A DNA stretch of 64,000 nt from the NCBI GenBank assembly GCA_009733715.1, contig WMKJ01000007.1, forward strand, positions 62,001-126,000. Direction: 5' to 3'. Position numbers and translations under genes: made by a program. The stretch comes from Herpomyces periplanetae (Eukaryota > Ascomycota > Laboulbeniomycetes > Herpomycetales > Herpomycetaceae). The notes beneath the pieces were generated by a model. The model saw only the letters and a list, made by a program, of their open reading frames with translations. It was not told the DNA's origin and ran no database searches. This document shows, piece after piece, positions 39,153 through 49,065 of the stretch (position 1 is the first letter of the stretch; the number at the start of each line of letters is the position of its first letter).

Positions 39153-40211
39153 CCCGCTTCTCCCTTTGTCCCCTATCATTTTCTTGCGTCGCATCCATAC
39201 TGCCTTGTTAAATGATTTTTCGCACGCATTAGTTTTCCCCTGTACGTGCGTGGGCACTTTTTATTACCTTTGCCTATACACTCTTCCCTAGACGCGCTGA
39301 CTTTCACGGGCGTTTCCCCACTATCGCCGTTCCATTAACATACCGTCTTTCGCACTCACTTTACCATACTTGCTCCGTTGCTGTATACCTCGTGACAACT
39401 CATCTATGTGACTCGTGCGTAAACCTTTCTTGCAATGTTCAAGTCTGGTTAACATTTTCACACATTTCTACCCTTGCTTTTTTAACCCTACACCCAACTA
39501 TTCCCCTTGGGAATGTCGTCACCATTACCGCTGCCACCACCCCTGCTATCACTCCCCACACTGTCATATCGCGTACCCTTACATCCAATTTCATTGCCAA
39601 GTTTAGCTTCTACTTTTGCTTCACACTATGCCGACTTACCTACCAACATGTGCTTCGTGCTCGTCATCGTGCTCACCACTGCCTCCATTCTCATTTTAAT
39701 AGCCCGCCTGCACGCACGCGCAAAAACGTGGAATTGAGTGTGTCGAGCCGTATGAATAAGCTTGTGAGGAACGGGAAATGTCAAAGCTTGATACGAGATG
39801 GTGTTGCGCTGCTGTCACACATACCCTTTGCGTACGTAGGTTAATCACTTCACTACAAGATAGTAAACACACCTTAAGATAAACGGCTGTGGTCTTATGT
39901 TAATGTGCGCGTGTGCATACATTAATCTACACTAAACCAAAACAAGCAAAACTCCGTACCAATTATCCGCACTATCAACACTGTATCGTATCATCATATC
40001 ACTACTTGTCGTGTTGCACTGTATCAATATGTATTATGCTCCAAAGCGATGCAGCACATTGCATACCATGGTGCAAAGTATTCCACCCACCACTTTATAT
40101 CTTACCACACGGGTTTACGTCGTGTAAAAGTTTAACTCTGTTCCAATTTGCCCAACTCGAGCTGTCTGGATCATCACGTGCAAGTGCGTGGAGGGTTTTC
40201 CCGAAACGGGA
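39153..40211. other. intergenic between convergent Rab11 and THEM6-like genes
   Basis: Contains the small open frame described separately at 39513-39737 and one CACGTG at 40175-40180. Since both neighbours end here, this is the one E-box not obviously in a promoter. Otherwise nothing recognised. Confidence 0.45.
39513..39737 (+). CDS. possible 74-residue single-span membrane microprotein
   Basis: ATG to TGA, 74 codons. A Pro/Leu/Ser-rich first half is followed by one strongly hydrophobic segment (MCFVLVIVLTTASILILIA) and a basic end, RLHARAKTWN, the layout of a single-span protein. No family recognised. Similar-sized frames arise by chance in this pyrimidine-rich sequence, so the call is weak. 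Confidence 0.2.
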   Translation: MSSPLPLPPPLLSLPTLSYRVPLHPISLPSLASTFASHYADLPTNMCFVLVIVLTTASILILIARLHARAKTWN

Positions 40212-41609
40212 CTACAAGTCATTATATAAGCCAAGAACTCCTTCGTCACCTTCATTTTCACCGGCGAAGGTTTGACGAAGTTGATCCAACGATTCAAAAG
40301 CTTCGGCTAGGTGTAATCCACGAATTCGTTGAGCTTCCACACGCTCCCATGTCCATTGATTCACAGACTCTGGTGGAGAGTCGCCTGGTTCATATGTATT
40401 ATCAGTTTCTATATTTGCAGCCGGGCTGTCTTGAATATGACGCATTAATTCCTCCGTGGCATACGCTAAAAAATCATCATCATGAGGAGATCGTTCCAGC
40501 AATTGAGGCATAGTAGCTTGTAATGTCTTAAGTGTAGGTAACTCACTACAATGAGGTGCATATTCCGGCTTGGGGGGAAGTAAATCTGAGCGTAAAAGCA
40601 CCAACTCGGGTGGGATGGTTAATCGACCCTTCTTCACCACATATTTGGCTATACTCGAGGCGTATATGAAGGGAGGACTACTGGATTTGTTTGAATGAGT
40701 TGACGGTTTGGATTTATTAACATTTCTCCAAGGTTGAAGTAACCATCCACGAGCTTTTTGCGAAACGGGCCGAGACCAGACATCCGCTTCAACGATATGA
40801 GAAACTAAGTACAACCACTTTCGGTCCCATGTTAGGATGCGTGTCCAAATTTCATATCGAACAAATGGCTTAATTTCTCGATGAAATACACAAGCAACAC
40901 TGCCCATGGCAACGGTTATCTTTGGCTCAGGTGGAATCTTTTGACCCGGTGGCAAAGGTTTTGTAGTTTCCATATGATCAAATTCAGGTGTACCTAGCTT
41001 GGGTGGTATTGCATCAATGGGTTCAACCGCCATGAGCCCTTGTTTGCGTAAACGTCGATCGCGATCTCGAATCTCCATATGATAGGTAGAGGTTCTTCGA
41101 ATCCCCCGGCGAAGCAACGTACACACTAAATCAGTACGTGCAATATCCAAATCACTAAAGTAAGTACTATTTGATTTGTGCATGTTATAATCGCATTCTG
41201 TGAGTATGGATCGAGATCGGGTTACGATGGGACGAAAAAGTGCATCTGGAGGCAGGGGTGCTTTTTCCACGTAAAGATGGAACAGGATAGAATGAAAAAT
41301 TCGAAACTTTATCCGAGTAGTTAGTGTGTGTTGTAATTAACTTGAAATATCCGCCCTTACGGTGAAGAAACGGGAGAAGCAGAGGTAAATGGGAAATTTT
41401 CATACATGCCACGCTAAGGGAATACTTTTCAAATTGTAAATGATGTAAAGAATGGCAAGTAACTTCCAAAGTCTTATTTTTGTCCATATTGAGTATGTTT
41501 GAGTGGATAGTAAAGGGAGAAATCGGGCGGATAAGGGAGACGAGAGTGTCGAGTAAAGAAAGCTGGAGGTGTCACTAAGGAGTTGACGTGGTTTAGGAAT
41601 GGCAAACAT
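40212..41609 (-). CDS. THEM6-like thioesterase-fold protein
   Basis: Exons 41609-41406 and 41306-40212 give 432 residues. The intron carries ACTAAC ahead of its acceptor, and the join reads LAWHFRIFHSILFHLY. The block FRPIVTRSRSILTECDYN, then MHKSNSTYFSDLDIARTDL, is the signature of fungal and animal THEM6-like hotdog-fold proteins. YEIWTRILTWDRKWLYLVSHI fits the rest of the fold. A hydrophobic N-terminal region suggests membrane attachment. The C-terminal half (Pro-rich, then ALDQLRQTF-like helix) is fungal-specific. An in-frame ATG further upstream (41735) would add 42 mostly hydrophobic residues; the inner ATG was preferred. The biochemical activity is not established for this group, so no substrate is given. 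Confidence 0.8.
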
Positions 41610-42679
41610 GATAGTGATGGTTAAAATGAAGATGAAAATGTATAAGTAGAAGTGACAAGATAAACTATAATTCGATGAGTGAAGATTTAAACCGTAAGAA
41701 AATTGGTGGTGAGGAGTTTTGGAGGGATATGCCATGATTCGAATATGAGCCAGTTAAATGAGGCTGAACGTCTAAGATTCCAATCGGAGAAACGAAAGCG
41801 GGATACCGTTGTACAACACAATGCAACGCACTACCACTAATACGAAAGGGCTAATTGCATACGATACATGGGATACAAGTCCAAGTGCCCGGAATGACTA
41901 GTGTCACCGTTGAACGTGAGCACAAGAATACGTACACTGATGTGTGCACGTAAAAGCAGGTTGGTGCAATTTGAACGTTTTAAAATGCAGGTTACACACA
42001 CTTAGATAAGTTTTCAATATCTTTGTTACTTATCACGAATAGTAAAGTGTATGACCAAGATGCGAGCGGATGGTGCGAATAAATTGCCGAGGTCGTCGAA
42101 ATATGTTAATGGGAATTGAACTAAGAAGTGAAATGGTTAAATAGTACGATTAATATTATTGTTGGATATAGTAATACGTAAAGAGAGCTATAGGATCATT
42201 TACTAATTGACAAGCAAATGTACTTAAGGTGAAGAGTATAGATTAGAGGCTAGTGCATAAAAATAAAAATGGAATTGAAAAGGGTCGCACTTTTGATTTG
42301 AGTAAGAATAAAGAATTGAGAAAGGGCATGAACAAATCAAATATATAAGGTTAATATGTAGAAGAGAAAAAGAATCAAAAATTCCACGAAAGTGAAAAAT
42401 TCGAAAAAAACAAAATGAAAAATCGGCAAGTTCGGAACGCGTCGACCTAACGGTTGCCAAGATTCGGGGAAACACACCCGCAGAACCCGGCCGGAATTGC
42501 TCCACGAGCAACTTCCTTCGGAATGCCGACGGGCTGGTTGTTGGCGAGTAAGTCACGTGAACAATCGGGGGGTGTGCGCAGGGGTGGAGGGGGTGTGAAT
42601 AGGGTGAACTTAGAATTTTGGAAAATCTCATGAGGCACTAAGTTTTGGCAACCAGTAAATTCAAGACAGCAGAAAGTGT
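41610..42679. other. intergenic between the THEM6-like gene and RCF2
   Basis: About 1.1 kb with no supported gene. One E-box, GTCACGTGAA, at 42554-42559 lies 945 bp upstream of the THEM6-like start and near the RCF2 3' end. Confidence 0.45.
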
Positions 42680-43492
42680 TTAAAGTTTGGTAGGCTTGTC
42701 ATCAATATTAACTGAAGGGGTCATGTTTTGTCGTAATTCAGCATCTTTTTTTAATTTGCGCTCAGCAGCTTGTACCATGTCCAACCATTTATCTTCTCCA
42801 GCGTATCGTTCATGATGAATTAATTTATCAATACGCTTTTGGCGAGTTGGATCGTCAGGGTCAGGTAAAGATACCACTTCCCATCTTCCTCGTTTGGCTG
42901 TTTTATCAAACGCCTCAAGGCCAAAGGTAGTTAATAAAGCAGCTATAGTTAAAGCTTGGGCATATAATCGTGCCTGGACGATTTTTTGCGATGATGTAAG
43001 ATATGGATTTCGATGCATTATGCCCCAGGCTAAACCCATACTAGCCAGCCAGCTACCGAATACCAATGAAAATTTGTACTCTTTCATCCATTCAAAAGCA
43101 AGATCTTTGCGAGATTTTTGTGATTTCACTTGTTGAATTAAAGTTTCTGAGGAACTTTCACGAAAGCGAGAGAGAGGATTCCGTTGTCTTTCAAACCCAG
43201 TGGAAGCACGATCAGCAAATATAATCGCTGAAAAAGTCGCTGCGGACGTAACAAGAAAAGCTTTAAAGGGTAAAGTTAACGAACGGTATATAGGATAGCG
43301 TTTCGAGGCCAGCCAAGATGCCGCGCAACTCACACCCAACCCAACTAAACCACCTCCAGTGCCAGCTCTAACAACTGTTCTGAAGAGAAAATGAAAGCAT
43401 TAGCAAAAATTTCTCCAACGTTAACAAAGGAGTGGAGCACATAAAATTCACCTATAATGCGCATCTTTTTCCTCTTGAGTGAGTAACTTCAT
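42680..43492 (-). CDS. RCF2: respiratory supercomplex factor 2 (HIG1 domain)
   Basis: Exons 43492-43452 and 43379-42680 give 246 residues. RCF2 is an inner mitochondrial membrane protein that associates with cytochrome c oxidase and modulates its activity. The first exon reads MKLLTQEEKDAHYR, close to the yeast start MKILTQDEIEAH as remembered, then VVRAGTGGGLVGLG. The HIG1 domain follows, at roughly 105-165: FSLVFGSWLASMGLAWGIM, then IVQARLYAQALTIAAL, with the Q-x-R-x-x-x-Q type motif. Four hydrophobic segments are visible. The intron (43380-43451) begins gtgaat. Confidence 0.9.
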
Positions 43493-44332
43493 GATACAAG
43501 GTTAAGTATGATCTATTGGAGATCAAGAGTAGATTTTACCTTGTATTTGAGTTTTAACAAAATATAAAGGTAAAAAGATACTAATGTAGAGTTAACTTGG
43601 GAAAATGAAGATGAATTTAAATAAATTCAAACGCGAGTTTAAGAATTGAAGAATGGGGGGCAAAAACGTTGATCCGCCCCGGGCCCTAACAGCTTGGACG
43701 CTGGAAGAAAAAATTATGGAAAAATGATGAAAAGTTTAGCGGCAAAAAGGTTATGCGCTAAAGCGCGCCCACAACATATTAGGACGAAGTTTTGGTGTTA
43801 ACAGGGTGAGTTAAGGCAGCCAGCAAGAATACCCCGATAACAAAAGTAGTGCTTTTGGAATATCTTCATCTGAAACTCTGAAAATACATCTGAAAATGTG
43901 TGGAATTTTGTCGATTTGGTGGTCGACGAATTAACGTATTGCACGTTAACATTGGGAATACTAGCAGCACAACCATGTCAAATTTATCTAGTTATATCCG
44001 AAACTAGTGAACAAGCAGACTTGTTCAACTTCGATAGTTTGAAGTTGAAATTACTTCGAGCTACATCCTAGGGGGGCCGGCTGCCAATGGAAAAGAGAAT
44101 CAGTAAATGAAATGTATAGTTATGGCCAGGATAAATTTTCCGTGTTATATCCGAATAATTGGTGAAACATTAGGAAGAAAATCTTGATTAACATCTAGCA
44201 TGTCAACTCGTTTATCGAATTGAGTTTTGAAGATAATTGTTTGGTGCATTAATAACTTTTAGTAGTCTCTATCCAGACGTTTAAGTATCTGGCAGAACCA
44301 CAGCCAGCTGGTTAACTTGTTGAACGAAACAA
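43493..44332. other. intergenic with an imperfect direct repeat
   Basis: GTTATATCCGAA recurs at 43991 and 44144, each followed within ten bases by GTGAA. An 8-bp inverted repeat, TGAACAAG / CTTGTTCA, lies near 44008-44027. No gene supported. Confidence 0.45.
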
Positions 44333-47047
44333 TTACCTCGCAACATCACCTAAATGGGACATACATGTTACGTTGTTTGAAGAACCACTTGCACTGGTGG
44401 TAATTGGGTGATTAACCCCGCAAGAATTGCCATTAGAAGCGCCATTAGCAGAATTTCCCATTCCTTGATTTGCCGTGCTCAATCGCGCACATAAACTTAG
44501 AAACACAACAGTCTCTGTAGCTGCTAAATAGTTAAGTGTATCCAAAAGGATTTTTAAATGTCGGGAAAAGTTATCCTCATATTTCTGAAGAAGATTAAAT
44601 AATTTGTCCAATTTACTCGATGATTCAGTTACCCCAGAATCTCCATTGATTGATTTTCCCGGTGAGTTGGTACCACCAGTTCCACCATTATCTGTATTTC
44701 CTGGTTGATCTCGCGATGAAAGTTCTGCATTTGCAGCCGCAAGGTACCTGGATAACGAAGTTGTATAATTGGCAAACATTGTACAAGTTAACAAGATCTT
44801 TGAATTAATCCTTAACAGTTTAGAATTTGTTAGCATGCACTCTTTTAGGCATGTCGCCAAAAAGTCTACATGATCCTGCATAAGTTCGTCAACGGTTCTT
44901 TTAGCATAAGGTTGATCAACTGCGCTGTTCGGCTTGATATATGCAGCTTGTGTATCGTGAACCAAGAAATCTCCATCCATTGATGTCGGCGCTTCAATTA
45001 CTTGACTAGAACTAATTCTTGACATTAAAGCCTGCCAATTTGGTTCAATAACTTCACTCGTGCAATAATATAGTAATTGCTGCACAAAAACTAGCATGCG
45101 TGCCCGGAGGGTCCAAGCTCTACGCTTCCATATCTCCACGCGTTTATTAGGGCTTTTAAATTTCCAATTCATCATTTTTCCATGATCAATCCAAGATCCC
45201 ACTAATAGAGTTTCCAAATATCGTAGGGAAAGTAAATACCGAAATAATAACTGATACCTTGTCAAGGTTACTCGACTTACTACCAATGACAAGGGAAACG
45301 GCATAGCATAATCGAACACTAAAGCATCATAACCAATTAAATTTTTATCGTCAACTATCATTGAGGAAGACTGGTTATTCGTCGATTGTTGAACAGCTGC
45401 AGTTGAAGTTGAATAATTGGGTAAAGTTAATGCGGTATCCTGATCAAGTCCAGTAACGTTGACAATTTTCATGAGCCAATTTGTCAAACTATGTTCATTC
45501 ATCAAAACTTTAACGTCTTCCTTAAACCCATCTTCCGCTGCAACACTTCCAGGTTGTCGGAGAACAATATCAAGTAATGATTGAAGTTTTCCAATGTTTA
45601 CCGTCTTCACAGGCTTCTTCAATTCTGAAGCTCCCAACTCCAAGAAATAACTAAAAAAGTCTGATCTATCCAGGAAAAAATAATGCTTCAGTGATCTCAA
45701 TCTAGCGGGTAATGCGTGTGTTGTCAAGAGCAAATTCAATAAGGATGAATTAGCATGGGCATACGCATTGACAACATTTTCGAGAAATTGAGGGTCGTCA
45801 AAGCTTTCTGGTACATCTTTAACCTCCTTACTCACATCAACCCCCCCGCACTCTCGCACTACATTTAAGTACTTTCCCGCTAACAAAACTTTGTCGCGTA
45901 CACTTTCAAGTTGAGGAGGTACCAAATGTTCCCGAATCGTGTATCGTTTCTCCCAATATTCGTCCGTGTAATCTTGATCCAGCTTTTCCCGTTTAATGCT
46001 CGTTTGCTCTTTCACTAAAAATTCGTTATGCGGATCCTTAATTCCTCCGTGGTGTAGCCATTCATTTAACATTACCATGTATGGTTTACTTGCTTCTCTT
46101 AATAAATATGTTAACAGTGCTTTCGCCGCAGCATCTCCTGAGATTGTCGATAGTTGTCGAGTGATGAGTCCTAAAACACTTCCACCTTTACAGGTTTTCT
46201 TAACTGACATACCTCCACTTCCACCCCCACCGTCACAAATATTTTCCAGTATTTCATCAAAGCCTTCCGAATCGTCGGAAGAACTATTCATATCATCCTC
46301 AAGTATTGAATTAGCCTTGCTCAATTCGATCACAAGCGTATGCATGTGATATAGCATATGCCCCGATGATTTCGTGTGCAGATTCAATAAGTGTAGCGTA
46401 AATGTTTCGTTTGTTAATGCTTCATTTTCCAGCTGAACTATCAATGTTAAATAATCGTTCATTAACTTTCGTAATGCTGCACAAAGTGCGTGATTAACCG
46501 TTCCATACTCTTCCCGACTTTGTATTTCTAAAAATGTTTCCACCGCAATGTAGTGACTTGCCATTTTTAACATTGATATGCAAATTTCCCGTAAACTAGG
46601 ATCTAGACCAGGTCGTATAGTAAACGTTGGTCCAAGTAATCGTGCCTTTTCATCATGGGGATTATATGATTTATGGTAGCATATATATCGACCCTCAAAG
46701 CCCATGAGAACATACAATAGATCGTCAATTATTGCATTTTCTTGTTCCTCTACGCTCAATTCTCCAAATGATTTAGGTAATAAAACATACGGTGCGGAAC
46801 TTGATAACGGACAAATTGTTATGCGTGACGCTAAGGGTGCTGAAGTATAGCCTGTTAATGATGCTTGAGGATGCCATACTTGGGTTTCTGTTGATTCAAC
46901 CGGGCTATCCGGCACTCGGCTTCCTGATGAATCTGTAAATCGTGATTTAATATATCGAGTCGACCTTCCACCTGAAATTTGTTTAACTGCACTTCGGGGC
47001 GATGAAGTTCGTGATCTAACTATCGGTAAGTCTTTAACTTGGTTCAT
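44333..47047 (-). CDS. gamma-tubulin complex component 2 (Spc97/Alp4)
   Basis: One intronless frame of 904 residues. GCP2 pairs with GCP3 to hold gamma-tubulin and seed microtubules at the spindle pole. Seen: a Ser-rich N-terminus with a PLSSS-PYVLLPKSF linker; GRIP1-type sequence ENAIIDDLLYVLMGFEGRY, EEYGTVNHALCAALRKLM, KASKPYMVMLNEWLHHG, EYWEKRYTIREHLVP and GKYLNVVRECGG; then GRIP2-type sequence FDYAMPFPLSLVVSRVTLTR, YQLLFRYLLSLRYLE and HVDFLATCLKECMLTNSKLL. The EYGTVNHAL and GKYLNVVREC blocks favour GCP2 over GCP3. Two Asn/Gly/Ser-rich inserts near the C-terminus look disordered. Confidence 0.93.
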   Translation of the reverse strand: MNQVKDLPIVRSRTSSPRSAVKQISGGRSTRYIKSRFTDSSGSRVPDSPVESTETQVWHPQASLTGYTSAPLASRITICPLSSSAPYVLLPKSFGELSVEEQENAIIDDLLYVLMGFEGRYICYHKSYNPHDEKARLLGPTFTIRPGLDPSLREICISMLKMASHYIAVETFLEIQSREEYGTVNHALCAALRKLMNDYLTLIVQLENEALTNETFTLHLLNLHTKSSGHMLYHMHTLVIELSKANSILEDDMNSSSDDSEGFDEILENICDGGGGSGGMSVKKTCKGGSVLGLITRQLSTISGDAAAKALLTYLLREASKPYMVMLNEWLHHGGIKDPHNEFLVKEQTSIKREKLDQDYTDEYWEKRYTIREHLVPPQLESVRDKVLLAGKYLNVVRECGGVDVSKEVKDVPESFDDPQFLENVVNAYAHANSSLLNLLLTTHALPARLRSLKHYFFLDRSDFFSYFLELGASELKKPVKTVNIGKLQSLLDIVLRQPGSVAAEDGFKEDVKVLMNEHSLTNWLMKIVNVTGLDQDTALTLPNYSTSTAAVQQSTNNQSSSMIVDDKNLIGYDALVFDYAMPFPLSLVVSRVTLTRYQLLFRYLLSLRYLETLLVGSWIDHGKMMNWKFKSPNKRVEIWKRRAWTLRARMLVFVQQLLYYCTSEVIEPNWQALMSRISSSQVIEAPTSMDGDFLVHDTQAAYIKPNSAVDQPYAKRTVDELMQDHVDFLATCLKECMLTNSKLLRINSKILLTCTMFANYTTSLSRYLAAANAELSSRDQPGNTDNGGTGGTNSPGKSINGDSGVTESSSKLDKLFNLLQKYEDNFSRHLKILLDTLNYLAATETVVFLSLCARLSTANQGMGNSANGASNGNSCGVNHPITTSASGSSNNVTCMSHLGDVAR

Positions 47048-47525
47048 CCTCCAATCAATCTAGTTTGTATTCCCAACACGACTCATACTTGTGCCGTTTA
47101 ACTCGATTTATGTAAGTGTGAGTATAGATTTATACTACGAATATCCTTTCCTGTAAAAAAAAACATCATTTACCTCTTCCAATATTATTATCTAATGATT
47201 GAGTAATTCGATAAATATCCCCTATGCTTTTGTGTTTGGTTTCAATCTTAAGAAATTCATAAATTGTTACGCGATCCGCCAACTTTTCTTTCTTTTCTTC
47301 CCCGTAAAATCGTTTCATTTTCCACTTTCCCCATGGTTCCGCCCAGTCTGCTTAGTAAGTCGACGTTAAAGATCTCTTTTGGGTTCACGGTCGGTTAGGT
47401 GTTGGGAAAAGAATGTTGTGATGTTAAGTGTTTATTAACGTATCGAGATATTTTAACTTGTTCACAAATTTTAACCGACTGTAATGATTCATGGTGAATT
47501 TATAGGTATTTTTGGCTTAATTCTT
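47048..47525. other. intergenic between GCP2 and ELP5
   Basis: Promoter of GCP2 and 3' flank of ELP5. Nothing else recognised. Confidence 0.5.
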
Positions 47526-48929
47526 TTAAATTTCATCTTCTTCATCGTCAAAATCATCCTCCTTTCCCATATCATAAAGAATACGACCTCCTTGTCCAAT
47601 ATTACCCAATATTTGATCATTGTTTTGTTCGGTCCTTTGAGCATCAAAATAAGGCAGAACCACTTTACTTCTTGCTTGACGCTGCTTGTCCGTAAGTTTT
47701 AAGTTGAAAGTTGATTCCACTTTAAAAGGATCCTCACACTCCGGCTGATTTAATTCTACTTTGTTCATGACCATCTCATTATCAATATCCTGTAAACCTT
47801 GGGCGTCTTCAAAAGGCTTATATTCGGAAAGTAATATAGTCTCAAAGTTCATTAAATCTCTCCAATTCACCCTTTCACTTAAAGCTTCTTGAATTAATGG
47901 CCCTTTTACTGGCCCAGAGTACTTTAACATGTACCATTCTTCTTCCGGTCTACCACTTCTATGACGAATTTCTGCCTTGACAACTACACCTAAATGATAA
48001 TCGTTGCCTTCTAAACCTGGGTTTAATCCTTCCAACCTTCTAACTTTACCAAATATCGTATCATTTTGTCCTCTATAGTGTACTCTGGCTCTTTCAACGA
48101 CTTGACTAGGTGAATGAATGCTGAGCACTGTAGTCGCTACATGGTAGAGTATTCGTGAAAATTCCGGATGATATATTGATCTTGTCATTGGACATGGAAT
48201 GTCAACGTGAAAGTTACAAACCAGTGATAACGGCGTACAACTACCACACGTTAACAAAGATTGTAAAAAAAACCCGATTCGGGCTCCACATGTTACTAGC
48301 AGGTGATGCAATGTATCAATATAGATAATCTGTTTAGAGTAAACTGCACCTAGTCCACAGTTAAATTTATAGATTAGCTCAATCTTTCATGAATCAATTA
48401 TGTGGATTTGTACTTTATGCTTAATAAAAATTACCGGATTTATAGCGTACCATTATGAGGTAAATTCTCTACACTTTTCAAAACATTTTCACACATTTCA
48501 AGTATTTGTTCACAAGAGTTACCTTGCACAAATAAGCATACGTCTGCGTTATGAGGCTCTGGAACAGTTTCCCATGATAAGAATATAGTTCGTGAATTCT
48601 CCACCTACTCATTTTCTGGCTTCACCATAGCAAATCTGCAAATGAAATTGCAGATCGCCCATACCGTTTATATTAGCTCGTATCAATGTATATCAAATAT
48701 TTTTGTACATACACTCAAGATATACTTTAAATTATTCCTTTGTCAAAAATATTGAACATACCTTTGCCCGATACATCATTTCACGCAAAAACGGTTTGGA
48801 CGACATTTCGCGAGAGTCAAATATCACCGTTAACTTTGAAGCATCATGGCGCCCATTTAACACCTTTTTAATCTGCAACAACTTCTGCGCACGAATCGCT
48901 TGATTAACCTTTTTCTCCATCCTAATCAT
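47526..48929 (-). CDS. ELP5: Elongator complex subunit 5
   Basis: Exons 48929-48762, 48604-48451 and 48349-47526 give 381 residues. Elp4, Elp5 and Elp6 form the RecA-like ring of Elongator, which modifies wobble uridines in tRNA. Exon 1 has LKKVLNGR-like helix then LTVIFDSREMSSKPFLREM. Exon 2 reads TIFLSWETVPEP, a core strand. The third has IIYIDTLHHLLVTCG. The C-terminus STFNLKLTDKQRQARSKVV, then LPYFDAQR, GGRILYDMG and an acidic tail EDDFDDEEDEI, is the most diagnostic part. No Walker motifs, as expected for this subunit. A second ATG three codons into the protein is equally possible as start. Confidence 0.85.
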
Positions 48930-49021
48930 TCGCACAATAATTGATATTCCATCCCAAAGAAATCTTCCATCGTCTGTGTGCGCCGCTTCGTTCCAAAATC
49001 TTTTTCAAATCCCAAAAATGG

Positions 49022-49027
49022 CACGTG
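49022..49027. promoter_or_regulatory. E-box GCACGTGAC, upstream of ELP5
   Basis: 93 bp before the ELP5 start, in the 136-bp gap to the ABZ1 stop. Confidence 0.5.
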
Positions 49028-49065
49028 ACCCCAATCTTTATTCGGATAAACGTATACCCTTCATT

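Noticed and set aside
39392-39844. 150-codon frame after Rab11
   Set aside because: Low-complexity Thr/His/Leu composition, conflicts with the shorter frame over the same bases, no family.
45996-46349. 117-codon plus-strand frame inside GCP2
   Set aside because: It mirrors a conserved GCP2 stretch on the other strand.
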